This document shows positions 55,001 through 64,000 of a stretch of 64,000 bases of DNA, one piece after another; within the stretch, counting starts at the first letter, position 1, and the number at the start of each line of letters is the position of its first letter. Under the pieces are notes generated by a model, which saw nothing but the letters and a program-made list of their open reading frames with translations, was not told where the DNA came from and ran no database searches. The stretch lies in contig OY294049.1 in NCBI GenBank assembly GCA_958510825.1, forward strand, positions 7,874,001-7,938,000. The letters run 5' to 3'. Source of the stretch: Brachypterus glaber (Eukaryota; Arthropoda; Insecta; Coleoptera; Kateretidae). The position numbers were made by a program, and so were the translations under genes.

Positions 55001-58000
55001 TTTTGCAGAAGTGGATTATCTCTATTAGTTTTTGAGAAGATCGCTGGGTAAATCGACGAGGTGTTTGTCTGTCCTTCCAGAAGTTTTTTCATACTTCCTA
55101 AACAGCTGGAAATCTAAAACTTGGCATGCACGTCAGGCACCTATTTTTTTTTAATGAATACCTGTTAAAAAAACCATTTACAACACTGGCAAAGCCGCCA
55201 CCATTAAAAACTTTAAGGGCTTAAATATTAGCTTTCCTATTGAACGGCTAGTATAATAACACTTAGTAACACTTAGAGGGGAGGGTATAGTGTTTACCCA
55301 AGTTACACAGTAGATATAAAGTATCTCTTAACGCTCTTTTGCAGCAGAATAACAGCCACGTTTTCATATTGCTGCGAAAGAGTGGTAAGAGATACTTTAT
55401 AGCTACTGTGTTACTTGGTCAGCGGTACAATGCGTTACGTTTGTGTTTTCACCCCGGATATTTTTAGGAGAGTATTGGCTGCTAACGTTATCATGGGGAA
55501 GGGGGCGTTTAAAATTGCAAAATTTTGCTTAAATCATTTAAAGTATGACCCCTGCTGGTGATTTTACGTATTTGTTGTTATAAGGTGAGTTTGAAAATTA
55601 AATAGGACTTAATAGGACGTAGGTATAAGTAGGTTGTAAAAAAAATATATAATTTTAAAGTATAATTAAATTTTTATAATTATAAATCATAATTAAATAT
55701 TTATTATAATTTAAATGTATAATTATAAATATATAGATACCTAATTATTAATTAGAATTTTAAATTGTGAAACATTTTATTATTGAGTTTGTGGTTTCAT
55801 AATTTTTGGTATTTGTATCTAAATACCAAATATATATTGTATTATATTATAAATACCAAATAATTTAAAAATATATTACCTATACCTATAATTTAAAAAT
55901 ATATTACCATTACCTAAATATAGGTACCTATAGTTTCAAATTTAAAAATATAACATTTCTCCACATTTAAACCAAAATAACAGGAAACAAATAAATGGCG
56001 TGGAATTTTAAAAATTAATAAATTTGATAACTCTAAGATATTAAAAAAAAAACTTTAAACAGGTCAACTTTTATTTTGTGCTAGACATAAAGATATCTTT
56101 TAATTTTACTCACATTAGTGATTCATATCCTTCTGCCGCCACCATCTTTAAAAGTTAAAATATTAAGTGAAACCTTATATCAAAGTTTTTTCTTTTTTAT
56201 TTTATTGTCAAAAAATTGGATCAGCGGTTCCCGAGTTATTCGACATTTATTTATTTCAAATTGATATCTTTCATGAACTTCATTTTTTGACGTTTTATTA
56301 CTTTTCTTGTTAATTTCTTTGATTTTCTATATTTGTTTTTAACAAAAAGGATAATTAGAAATGCTTTTAATTTTATTATTTTAAAATAATAAAAAATTCT
56401 AAAAATAAGAAAGGAATTTGATTCTGTGTGCATAATATTTTAACAGTGTAACTGATCCTTTTTATTAATAACTGTAATCATAGATATTTAATATCCGTCT
56501 TAGAAATAATTAATGGACAATGGCAGTAAATTAGTTGATTGCTTCGCGGAACTAGAAGTTAATAATTCAACGTCCAGTGTAGATGTTTGATAGATATATC
56601 TTCCAGTCAAAAGTTATAGTCTAAGAACTGCTGTCCATTTTCATCAAGTTATTTTTTCCCGGCTGTATCTTCTTTCTTCTTCTTCTTCTTCTTCTTCTTC
56701 TTCTTCTTCTTCTTCTTCTTCTTCTTCTTCTTCTTCTTCTTCTTCTTCTTCTTCTTCTTCTTCTTCTTCTTCTTCTTCTTCTTCTTCTTCTTCTTCTTCT
56801 TCTTCTTTTCTTCTTCTTTTCTTCTTCTTCTTCTTCTTCTTCTTCTTCTTTTCTCATTCTAATTCTCATTCTCATACTTTTTCTCATTATCATTCTTATT
56901 CTCATTTTAATTCTCATTTTTAACCTAGTCAAAAGTATATGGGTTTTAGGTTTTAGGGTTTTAGGGTACCTCATTTCACCACCTTTTTGGGGCTTCTAGC
57001 ACCCGAAGGAACGGGGTCCTAGTGATTTGCAAATAACTTATAAACTTATAAGCTATTAATTAATTAGAGTATACTATGTATGTGGACATGTAAAATTTAG
57101 CCGGGAGAAAATAACTAATGTTCACCAGGTCTCCGACTATGATAAGCATTTTCTTAGCTTTGCCTATTTCAAATAGATTTATTTACTAATTGTTCTACGT
57201 TTATATCTACTTAAAAGCATAGTTTATTGTTTTAACAATAAATAATAACAGGTCGTGGAGATATAACTACTAAATTGCAAATCGCAGTGGATTCAGGGCC
57301 ACTTGCACCAACGATGGTTTAACTTTAAACTTGGTTTAAATTGACGGTCTACAAAGTATGTTTATACTTAATATGTTTAAATAAATCATTACACCGCAGA
57401 CTGGAGATAAAGGGAAAGTGCTCCAATTATCTCGAAAACGGATTTAATTTTATGTAGCACAATTAAATCAAAAAATCAAAACCTTTGTAAATTAGTAAAA
57501 TTATTGAATAATTATATAAATTTTAATTATTTTGTAAACTTGATGAAATTATGTTTACTAATTAGTGAAACCTACATGATCCATTTAAACACAACAAAGG
57601 CGTTCAGATTGATGTAACTCCGTAAGTTAAGTATAGAATTACAGAACCCACAATCGTAATTGTGGATTTATTATCGACGTTTTCGCAAAACCCACATATT
57701 TAGTCAAAGTAAATGGCTTCATTTTAAGTAAAAAAATGGTGAAATTCGGTTAGTTTTCACCTACGTTCTTTACATCAAAATTCACAATGCATTTCTCTGA
57801 GGTACCTTGTTTAGTCACTACTAACGAGCTCTGGTCCACAATGGGACAGTAGCCTATCTTGCATCAGTAATCATGGTTAAGTTCCCACGCGTAATTCAAA
57901 TCGGATGATGCGAACATCATGAAAACATTCCGTCGCATCAAATCATTTTGTACAAGGTTTTTTTGTACTTTTGAGCGACTCTAGAAGAGAAGAAAGTTGT

Positions 58001-59297
58001 AGGAAAAAATGGTTTTGCGGTTTTGTTTTATTAAGTTCTCTACGATCTAAAAAACGATTTTTGTATGTGCGTTTATCCGTTAGGCGAAGGACTCTCAGAT
58101 TTATATAAAAGTGATAGTGGAAGGCAAACGTTTTAGGCCCTCTGTTATTCTTAATATACGTTAATGATTTGTTACTTTTTAGTATTATGGACTTTTTTGC
58201 CGCAAGCGGCTCGTTTTCTGAACTACTAGTGCGCTAAAATCGTGTTATGAAACGAGTGCTTTATACAATTTTTTCTATTTTGCTCTAAAATTTAAAAAAA
58301 CTTACATTTAAGTTGATGACTGATTTAGGGATTTTTGTTTTGGATTGGCATTACAGTTTACACCATGTTTAAATTTCTAAGAACAAATTATATTTTGATA
58401 TATTTTATAGTCATCTCTTTTCTTTTTTTTACTGCAATTAACCAAGCCACAATTAAACATGGTAAAAGTAACCTAAACACAAAATTTTGTAGAAAATTTA
58501 ACTTTAAAGCGACATTGACATTTGCACGGAAAACGTCAAGCGAAAGGCCAGGTCTGTTGCCAACCCAAAAGAACAAAAAGTACAGACCTCTTATGGGCCT
58601 ATAAGAACACGCAAAATGCGCGTGATTATGAGCTTATAAGAGTCGCAAAATAGAAAAAAGATGTTAAACTTGAACTTGAACTTGTTAATCCGTTTGACAG
58701 GATATTCGCTTGTAATGCCAAAAAATATTTTAACTTTAAAACAACGAAGAAATAAACACGATACACGTTTTTAGAATTTTCTGGTTAATAAAAAAAACAA
58801 AGTTGAGTTACTGACAATTTTGTTTTGGTATATCAAAACATTTTGCATAAAATACACAAGAACAATTTTCTTGAAGCAAAATTATTTTGATATGCCAGAA
58901 CAAAATTATCTGATAAGTTCCACGAAGAATATTTTGATAGACTGTTCCAAAAAAAAATAGTTGAAAATTGCACAAGTGCAAATTATAATTATAATTATTA
59001 TAATTATCAGTGTACTATTTTTAAACTTCCCCAAACGAGGATATTCTAGTGTAGGTATATTTTAACTTACCTACTATTACTACGTGTCCAAAGGATGCAG
59101 GATTGCTAATTCCACTACAGTTCCATCTGTGATGTCTAAATTGGTATTTACACTCTGCAGTAGCTAATCTAATACCATCTCCTACGGCTAGCATAGCTCC
59201 TGGTGAAGATTTGCACATTTCCCTTTGCTTGCTTGTCAGTCCTGGTATTTTGGTGCAAAATATCTCAGCTCCTAAGCTGATTGCTTCTGATACTATT
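42918..59297 (-). CDS. Wnt7: Wnt7-type secreted ligand, gene span, 5' exon outside
   Basis: Four exons join in phase to 1,003 coding bases, about 333 residues with 24 cysteines, ending at TAA 42918-42920. Wnt hallmarks are the RWNCS block, the lipid-acceptor loop [10 protein letters not shown] with its serine, and the C-terminal [25 protein letters not shown] signature. CCGRGYNTH and [11 protein letters not shown] at the end match Wnt7 (fly Wnt2) rather than Wnt1, 4, 5, 6, 10 or A. Wnt7 proteins are palmitoleoylated, secreted and signal through Frizzled receptors. The signal peptide lies on an exon to the right; none was identified up to 64000. Confidence 0.93.
43445..43802 (-). CDS. Wnt7: Wnt7 third exon in window
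   Basis: 358 bp. [40 protein letters not shown], a lysine-rich linker ([15 protein letters not shown]) and [20 protein letters not shown], ending RSCNKTSR. The serine of GVSGSC is the conserved palmitoleoylation site. It has a TTTCAG acceptor and a GTAGAT donor, ending one base into a Gly codon. The linker is where insect and vertebrate Wnt7 differ most. Confidence 0.95.
44185..44450 (-). CDS. Wnt7: Wnt7 second exon in window
   Basis: 266 bp. [103 protein letters not shown], FSRxFLDARE and LMNLHNNxAGRK are canonical Wnt blocks. It has a TATTTCAG acceptor and a GTAAGT donor, phase 0 out. Plus-strand open frames over this interval are shadows. Confidence 0.96.
44455..45967. other. Start of the 14.6 kb Wnt7 intron
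   Basis: It holds an overlapping CRE-like palindrome (ATGACGTCATATTATGACGT, 44568-44587), a single end of the 49311-49532 MITE family (44768-44815), and a hairpin (GAACACTAGATC / GATCTAGTGTTC, 45059-45102). Nothing in it looks coding. Confidence 0.5.
45968..46140 (+). repeat. Dispersed repeat C, copy 1
   Basis: Blocks TTAGAGCAAAATAGAAAAAA, TTGTATAAAGCACTCGTTTC and GCCGCAAGCGGCTCGTTTTC recur in opposite order and orientation at 58195-58345. GCCGCAAGCGGC is itself a hairpin. Non-coding. Confidence 0.7.
46808..46910. repeat. Hairpin repeat
   Basis: AAAACAAGTAGAGACCAGTA is mirrored by TACTGGTCTCTA...CTACTTGATTTTTT. It is probably a short MITE in the Wnt7 intron. Confidence 0.55.
47332..47455. 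mobile_element. hAT-type MITE, copy 2, with 8 bp target duplication
   Basis: The ends CAGAGCCGTGGC and GCTACGGTTCTG are inverted, and TATTTACA flanks both sides (47324-47331, 47456-47463). An 8 bp duplication with CAG...CTG ends is the hAT pattern. Confidence 0.85.
47651..47750. repeat. Palindrome containing an LTR-type primer-binding-site sequence
   Basis: ATTACAATTTGGCGCCCAAC is followed by GTGGGACTATT; the mirror image (AATAGCCACACATTGGGCCCCA AATTGTAAT) closes the palindrome. TGGCGCCCAACGTGGG looks like the tRNA primer-binding site that follows a left LTR in retroelements. No LTR ORF is near. Confidence 0.5.
47891..48662. mobile_element. About 770 bp fold-back element, full copy
   Basis: The left arm (47958-48260) carries GTAACAGAACACTCCTGTTA, GTAAGGGGTGTCCGCTATCT and TTTTTCAGCCAAATTCTTCG; the right arm (about 48340-48662) is its complement (GCGGACACCCCTTACGCAAA). 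A single-armed relative lies at 9516-9990. It is non-coding. Confidence 0.8.
48712..49310. other. Wnt7 intron, nothing recognised
   Basis: AT-rich DNA with a TAATAATTATTATT run at 48740-48762. No gene or clear repeat was seen. Confidence 0.5.
49311..49532. mobile_element. 222 bp MITE with GGAACGTT ends
   Basis: GGAACGTTGAAGTATTACGT at the left and its complement TTACGTAATACTTGAACGTT at 49511-49530 form inverted ends of about 38 bp. Isolated single ends of the same family occur at 44768-44812 and 48662-48709. Confidence 0.8.
49533..50860. other. Wnt7 intron, nothing recognised
   Basis: AT-rich. A short AACATAACATATGTTATGTATGTT run lies near 50015-50045, and a 32 bp direct repeat (GGGCGCCTTAAAATAAATAA) near 50450-50500. 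The 82-codon frame at 49960-50208 has no recognisable feature. Confidence 0.5.
50871..50950. repeat. GC-rich hairpin of 80 bp
   Basis: TTAACATGTTCGCTGCCGAC is mirrored by GCCGGCAGCGAACGTGTTA. It stands out in GC content from the intron around it. Its nature is unknown. Confidence 0.6.
51005..51120 (-). repeat. Probable LINE 3' tail
   Basis: (TTTA)n at 51007-51040 followed by ACTCTTTAGAGACCTATTAT is the reverse complement of a LINE 3' end with an AAAT-type tail. No ORF of the element remains. Confidence 0.45.
52085..52420 (+). pseudogene. LINE ORF2 C-terminal fragment
   Basis: The plus-strand frames read [19 protein letters not shown], a frameshift, then [28 protein letters not shown] and [17 protein letters not shown]. 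The order YGSExW, ILDRIEER and FGHL is the C-terminal region of RTE/craft-like non-LTR retrotransposons. Stops and frameshifts make it a relic. Confidence 0.8.
52862..53033. repeat. Short TIR element
   Basis: ACGTCCGACGTC at 52863-52874 is mirrored by GACGTCGGACGT at 53018-53029. The interior is AT-rich. The superfamily is unknown. Confidence 0.4.
53366..53580. mobile_element. 215 bp MITE nested in the palindrome
   Basis: TATTTCAACAAACTAATAAC at the left and its complement GTTGTTAGTTCGTTGGTATA at the right are 37 bp inverted ends. The empty site is visible in the other arm of the palindrome near 54775-54790. Confidence 0.75.
53575..54425. repeat. Exact tandem duplication, 424 bp units
   Basis: 53575-53998 and 54002-54425 read identically base by base, starting GTATATTTAGACAGAG and ending GACATTAGGGTAATTTT, with a 427 bp offset. 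Such identity in otherwise decayed DNA means a very recent event or an assembly error. Confidence 0.9.
55305..55417. mobile_element. 113 bp hairpin MITE
   Basis: GTTACACAGTAGATATAAAG and TATCTCTTA on the left pair with TAAGAGATACTTTATAGCTA and CTGTGTTAC on the right. Confidence 0.7.
55418..56668. other. Wnt7 intron, AT-rich, nothing recognised
   Basis: Long runs of TATAATTATAAAT and AATACCAAATA. No coding or transposon signal was seen. Confidence 0.5.
56669..56852. repeat. (TTC)n / (GAA)n tract of about 180 bp
   Basis: About 60 TTC units with two interruptions (TTTTC near 56805 and 56820), followed to about 56920 by an ATTCTC-type degenerate tail. On the transcribed (minus) strand it is GAA. 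The poly-Arg open frame across it is an artefact of the repeat. Confidence 0.95.
56853..58194. other. Wnt7 intron, nothing firm
   Basis: A GGGCCACTTGCACCAACGAT block at 57297 has a relative at 13482 (GGGTCACTTGCACCAACGAT), so an old dispersed repeat is present. The rest is unremarkable. Confidence 0.5.
58195..58345 (-). repeat. Dispersed repeat C, copy 2 (inverted)
   Basis: It contains GCCGCAAGCGGCTCGTTTTC and TTTTTCTATTTTGCTCTAAA, matching 45968-46140 in inverted order. An 89-codon plus-strand frame begins within it (58335-58604) but has no recognisable domain. Confidence 0.65.
59071..59297 (-). CDS. Wnt7: Wnt7 first exon in window
   Basis: 227 bp. [75 protein letters not shown]. It carries the N-terminal Wnt domain start, the first four conserved cysteines and an N-glycosylation site at NCS. 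It has a TTTTTTTTCAG acceptor entering with one base of a split codon, so a coding exon with the signal peptide must precede it, and a GTAAGT donor. Confidence 0.95.
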
Positions 59298-59709
59298 CTG
59301 AAAAAAAATATATACTTAGTCAAAGGGGGCCTAGAGATTTAAGATTTTACCTAAAACTTTAACTGAAAAGGTTTGTAAGAAGTCCTTTAATTTATTTTAT
59401 TTTTTAAAATTCTACAAATAAAAGTTTTCACTTTTCTGAATATTCTTCACTTTTCTGAATACTTCTGAACTTTTTAAAGATTTTTGAGCCCATGAAAATG
59501 TCATAGTGCGAACAATATAATTTGATAATGGAAGAGAAGAAAAAGTCAAATAAATAAAAAAAAAAGTTATCATTTGCGATAGCTTTTTTTTAAAAAAATG
59601 TAATCGAATCAGAATCGAAATAGTTAAAAGTTAAAGTTTTTAAACTTCTGTGTTTTCAATAGTTTTTATTGTTTTTAAACTAAATTAAAGCATTTAATTT
59701 TTTCATATA

Positions 59710-60772
59710 CCGGCTGTTTCAGGAAGGTGCTTCTCCCCTCTTAACTTTTTTACTTTTTTAGGTAGGATCTTGAAATTTGCAGAAGCTATATTATGTATAA
59801 TTCAAGATTTTTTGACATAGAAATGAATCGAACTTTCGATTTTTAAATGGAACATCCTATATATTTTTACATATTTTGAGTTAGAAGTCAATTCTGAGAA
59901 CAAGCATGTGTTTATGTTTGTTTTTAACCTCGTACTATTCTACTTAATTAAGCATCCCCTAAGTCCAGGACTTGTGTGGGCTAGTAGTAGAGGGAACCAC
60001 CGGCTTTAATTGACTTTTGAACCAGTATTTCTAGGGAGTATGCCTTCGCTGAATTTCAGTTATTAATTAACTGAAAAAGGCAATCGGCGCCAGTGAGGTT
60101 TGAACTCACGATCATAAGCTCAGTTTCAACGCTATATCGATGCCTTAGACCGCTGAGCTAATTCTCCCATTCTCACTTGTCAAATTTTGACAGATCATGT
60201 AATTTTTTAGTTAAATCTTCATTTTAAATCTTTTGTATTTTAATGCCAAGTTCTTTCAAATAAACTATTCATGTGTGGTATCAAAATGTTAGCAAGAAAA
60301 TTCTCTTTCATTTTAACTCTCTTTCCATTTGAAAAAAAAGACTTATGGACCAAAGTATGATTTTCGAACCGTTAAGAGCCCACCACATTTAGAGTTTTGG
60401 GGAAAAAATCCAAATAGTATTTTTCTGAAGATACTAGACCTACAATTAAGCGAACAAGCTAATTTAAGGCACTCTAGATTTTTTATATTATTATATTAAA
60501 ATAAAAAACTACATTATCTGTCAAAAATTGAAAAGTGGTACATACTTGTTCTCAGTATTGATTTTTAAATCAAAATATGTAAAAATATACAGGGCGTTCC
60601 ATTTAAAAATCGAAATTTCGATTCATTTCCGGTTAAACGGGAAGTGCCAAAAAATGTCTAACCATGTCAAAAAATTTTAAATTATACATAATATAGATCC
60701 TGCAATTTTCACGATCCTATATAAAAAAGTAAAAAAGTTAAGGGGGGTGAACCACCATCCTGAAACACCCGG
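59710..60772. mobile_element. About 1.06 kb TIR element with SINE inserted
   Basis: The ends CCGGCTGTTTCAGGA and TCCTGAAACACCCGG are inverted, with TA outside. The arms extend about 200-250 bp (TTAACTTTTTTACTTTTTT, ATTTTTACATATTTTGA and their complements). Taking out the SINE at about 59909-60172 restores the left arm. The rest is non-coding. Confidence 0.75.
59909..60172 (-). mobile_element. tRNA-derived SINE, family 2, copy 1
   Basis: The minus strand starts TGGGAGAATTAGCTCAGCGG (A box) and has the B box GAGTTCAAACCTC. The body carries CGATTGCCTTTTTCAGTTAA and TAGAGGGAACC-type sequence, ending in an A-rich tail (AAAAACAAACATAAAC). A tRNA gene is excluded because the acceptor stem does not pair and a long tail follows. 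Confidence 0.85.
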
Positions 60773-60798
60773 TATAGAATAGTATATTACATAACTGG

Positions 60799-61064
60799 GA
60801 GATTTAGCTCACTGGTCAATGGCATCGATATAGCCTGACACTGATCTAATGATCGTGAGTTCAAACCTCACTGGCGCCGATTGCCTTTTTCAGTTAATTA
60901 ATAATTGAAATTTGGCGAAGGCGTACTCCCTAGATATATTGGTTCGAAAGTCAATTAAAGCCGGTGGTTCCCTCTACTACTAGCCCACACAAGTCCTGGA
61001 CTTAGGGGATGCTTAATTAAGTAGAATAGTACGAGGTTAAAAACAAACAAACAAACATAACTAG
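60799..61064 (+). mobile_element. tRNA-derived SINE, family 2, copy 2
   Basis: It starts GGGAGATTTAGCTCACTGGT, shares the B box and body with copy 1 in opposite orientation, and ends in (AAAC)n at 61040-61060. ACATAACT on both sides is a possible short target duplication. Confidence 0.85.
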
Positions 61065-61065
61065 T

Positions 61066-62770
61066 GTGAAAAGTGTGAAAAGTGATATATACACTTTACA
61101 ATGAGTTATGTACACTATGTTTCCTACGATCCCGAAAAATTATGAAGTTTATTATTTTAAAATTTTCTAATTTTTAATAATTTTTAAGAAAAGCAAAGCA
61201 CAAAATAATTATAAATAGCATACAAATTTATATATGTAGCTATGTCAAACTGTAAATATGATTTTCATTTAGCTTTAGTTTTCTTGGTTTTATATTTAAT
61301 ACAATACATATCTGTTTAATGGGTTGGATATTCCTAAATAAATGCAAACTTGAGTTTGCTTATTAAATACTGTGTATTTTGATGTTTTTTATGTAATGTA
61401 AGGTAACTAAATAAAAAATTAAGTAATTTTTATAAGATCTGTATAGATTAGACTAATGATCAAAATAGTAACCTTATAGTAACTATAGTTTCTATTTTTG
61501 ACATGAAAAACAGAAATATTTGGACTAAAACACTTAAAAGATATAAAAGGCTGTGGTGAAAGGTGGAAAATGGTTTTTAAAACAAGGTAAATAAAATAAG
61601 TAGAATCTACGAGGTAAATATCTAAATAAAATTAGGCAAACCTCCATACATAAATATCACACGAGTGTGATATAAAAATATCAAACTAGTGCAATATGAG
61701 GCGTTTTCTAAAGAACAAGAGTGTGCTAAATGTCATTTTCATAGAGGATCGTAGGAAAAGTTTAAAATCAATTCTTTCTCAATTTTAATCAGTATATTTT
61801 ATGATTCAAAATGGTAGCAGCAAGTCATTTCGGTTTGAATTCCAAGCACTTTGAAAGATTATAGTGCATAACAGTGAGGTATGATAATAATTTCTTTTAT
61901 TTTTTATGAAATAGATATACAAGATTCTGCAGATTCTGCAATAACTACTTTTGAAGGTACTGAGTAATTTATATCCATTTTCATTTAATAATTTAATATT
62001 ATTAACAACAATAATTAATTTTGAAGTAAACAATAAAAAAAGTGATTTATGTAGCATTGTAAAGAATATATTTTCATCGATGATAGGTAATGAGTTATTA
62101 CTATAACCTATCCTGTATTTTATTGAATAATTATTAATTTTTATTAAAAATTATGGAATTTTTAATTATCTAGGATGTTCCTTGAAAATATTCTCTAGAT
62201 TTTTTCAAATACATAAATCATCCCATGTAAAAAATAATAGTATTAATAATTACTTATTAACTTTACACAGAAAAAATAACATAATCATGGATTGGATTAA
62301 TATAATGCATTTGCAATGCGTTTAGCATTAAAATAAAAGTTTTGTCACTTTTTAACAATTGGTTCTAAAGTTATTGGTTAGGCCACTTTAAATTTTGTAG
62401 GCAATTTTTAATTTATTTTCAATTCTTTTTTTATTGACCAAATAATAAAACCTATTCAATATATTGGTTTATCTATTGACTATAGTCAATATATTTGTAA
62501 GGAAATTTTATTGTCAAATTGTCTGAAAAATTTTACCTAGATAATTTCCTATAATGTAAAAAGCAGGGACATCACTCAGATTTTTGTCGAGGACGGCAAA
62601 AAAGCCGAGTTGCTAAAAAAAGATCATTTTTAAAATAGGGACGGCAAAGTTTTGTTTAGACGGCAAGAAATAATAGTGACGGCAATTGCCACCCTTGGTA
62701 AGAAAAAGTGGACTTTTCTCGGATAAAACATTGTATTTTCATATGTAATACACCGTGTGCATTATCGATA
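61066..62770. other. Region upstream of the Wnt7 exon, nothing recognised
   Basis: AT-rich. The 83-codon minus-strand frame at 61806-62057 begins with a hydrophobic stretch but shows no donor in the required phase close by, so it is not proposed as the signal-peptide exon. GACGGCAA is repeated several times at 62585-62690. Confidence 0.4.
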
Positions 62771-62925
62771 TATCTAAAATTTTCACAAATTGAAAATTTC
62801 GGATCCATCTAAAACAACCGAACCTGGAGGTGAATTTGCAGGACTACTTTTTGAAACAATTTTTTCAAAAATTTAAACCTTTAAAAGTAATTTAAATAAA
62901 TAATTAATAATGATTATTTCACAAG
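62771..62925 (-). repeat. Inverted relative of the 34772-35690 repeat
   Basis: AACCTGGAGGTGAATTTGCA and the following AT-rich block are the complement of the TGCAAATTTACCTCCAGATT region near 35105-35125. Confidence 0.6.
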
Positions 62926-63023
62926 TAAAAATTATAGGTGATTATTGCATTAGTGCAATAATCAATAATCAGTTCGCACTAGTGTACACCTTGTTTATTT
63001 TTTTATGAAATAGTTAATTTGCA

Positions 63024-63565
63024 CTTATGAAAAAATCTTAAAATATACCCCTCCACCTAATGATTTCTAAACTACAACCAGCTGTATTTTTGGTAATTTT
63101 GATTTCAACCAAATTTTTTTAACCTCATAACTCTCTCGACCTGCGATCTCGAGCTTTTTATAATGAATTATTAAGTTTTAAACATTTTCTAAGCAAAATT
63201 AACAAAAACACAGATACTTGCAGTTTAGCCAGTTAAATAATTAGGTCTCGGGATATAATATATGATTATTTCCGTGATTAAATAGCACCTCGCTATTTAA
63301 GAGCGATTAAATAACATCTTGCTATTTAGATAAGTGACTATTATGTCGATAGCTCAAAATTACCAAAAATACAGCTGCTTGTTTTATCTACATTTTTTTC
63401 AGGAAATAATCTTAAAATATACCCCCCACCTAATGATTTAAACCACCTAAACTACAAATAGCTGCATTTTTGGTAATTTTGCTTTTAAGCTAATGTTTTT
63501 AACTTGCGATCTCGAGATTTTTATACTGAATTATTAAGTTTAAAACATTTTCTAAGTAAAATTAA
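63024..63565. repeat. Direct repeat pair, about 385 bp apart
   Basis: CTTAAAATATACCCCTCCAC ... TGCGATCTCGAGCTTTTTAT at 63033-63205 recurs at about 63411-63565 with about 10% change. Confidence 0.7.
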
Positions 63566-63574
63566 CGGCAGACT

Positions 63575-63715
63575 AACATCTCTACTCTAAATTTCTCTAC
63601 TCCCTAACCTCCCTACTCCATAACATCCCTACTCCACAACAACTCTACTCCGTAACATCTCTACTCCATAACATCTCTACTCCGTAACAACTCTACTCCA
63701 CACTATATGCACTTT
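63575..63715. repeat. Minisatellite, about 17 bp unit
   Basis: Units such as AACATCTCTACTCCGT repeat about eight times. The last units (TCCGTAACAACTCTACTCC) are found inverted at 63978-64000, so the intervening DNA is bordered by an inverted repeat of about 46 bp and may be part of an element cut by the window edge. Confidence 0.75.
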
Positions 63716-64000
63716 ATTAGCCACTTAATAATAAATGAGCAGTTCAAAGAACAAAGAATCTTCTTCTAGATTATTTTATTTTTTTCCTAGAAAACGTTTA
63801 TCTTTAAATGTAAATCTAGAACAATCATAAATGAATTATTCTAAAAGCAACAATGACCGCGTACTCTTAACATGCACTAATATGTAAGTAATTAATAAAC
63901 TGAATTCATTTTTGACAGTGACTTAGCATGACAAATATTCTTTTGAGTTAAGACAAGTGGCTAATCGAGTGTCTATAGTGTGGAGTAGAGTTGTTACGGA

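Larger units (their letters stand above)
53070..55060. mobile_element. About 2 kb composite palindrome
   Basis: The outer arms pair 53080-53365 with 54785-55055 (for example TGCAAAAACCACCTTAAATT against its complement near 55000). The inner arms pair 54250-54480 with 54514-54745. The left arm has gained a MITE (53366-53580) and a perfect 424 bp tandem duplication; the right arm has only one, partly deleted copy. Non-coding. Confidence 0.7.

Noticed and set aside
56621..56974. 117-codon minus-strand frame, largely poly-Arg and poly-Glu
   Set aside because: It is only the translation of the TTC/GAA repeat; no protein features outside it.
58335..58604. 89-codon plus-strand frame with an N-terminal hydrophobic stretch
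   Set aside because: It starts inside dispersed repeat C and has no recognised domain; not supported as a gene.
60085..60169. tRNA gene on the minus strand
   Set aside because: It has A and B boxes, but the stem arms do not pair and a second full SINE copy at 60799 shares the downstream body.
61806..62057. Hydrophobic minus-strand frame as a Wnt7 signal-peptide exon
   Set aside because: No donor in the required phase was seen at a suitable place, and the residues after the hydrophobic part do not resemble a Wnt N-terminus.

Overview
The window is AT-rich, repeat-laden nuclear DNA of an insect. The evidence is split genes with GT-AG introns, an insect-type bruchpilot gene, an insect Wnt gene, tRNA-derived SINEs, LINE remnants and many inverted-repeat DNA transposons. 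A beetle or a similarly repeat-rich insect is plausible, but the order cannot be fixed from sequence alone.

Two host genes lie head to tail on the minus strand. The first (39834 down to 3856) is bruchpilot (brp), the insect ELKS/CAST/ERC active-zone scaffold. Eighteen coding exons could be chained, with every splice site in phase. They encode about 2,059 residues from a start codon at 39834; the C-terminal exon or exons lie beyond the left edge. The second (59297 down to 42918) is a Wnt7-type ligand. Four exons and the stop codon are present; the signal-peptide exon lies to the right of 59297 and was not found. The two products are not known to work together: brp organises presynaptic release sites and Wnt7 is a secreted signal.

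Almost everything else is mobile DNA. 1-3855 is a decayed LINE split by a Tc1-like element with about 0.7 kb inverted repeats and by a small MITE. The brp introns hold fold-back elements (11.3-12.7, 18.5, 21.1-22.2, 28.6-29.25 and 37.8-39.3 kb), three copies of one MITE family, a TATGCATAATTATG-based repeat element (33.4-34.2 kb), and a SINE whose 5' end is a piece of U4 snRNA (23.04-23.31 kb). The 14.6 kb Wnt intron (44.45-59.07 kb) holds more fold-back elements, an exact 424 bp tandem duplication, a long TTC tract and a LINE fragment. Two copies of another tRNA-derived SINE face each other near 60-61 kb.

The points most worth following are the U4-SINE chimera; a partial duplicate of brp exon 2 with an intact acceptor and an early stop (30650-30707); a possible small plus-strand gene nested in a brp intron (19922-20746); and the layered transposon insertions. 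No CRISPR array, operon or intact tRNA gene was seen.
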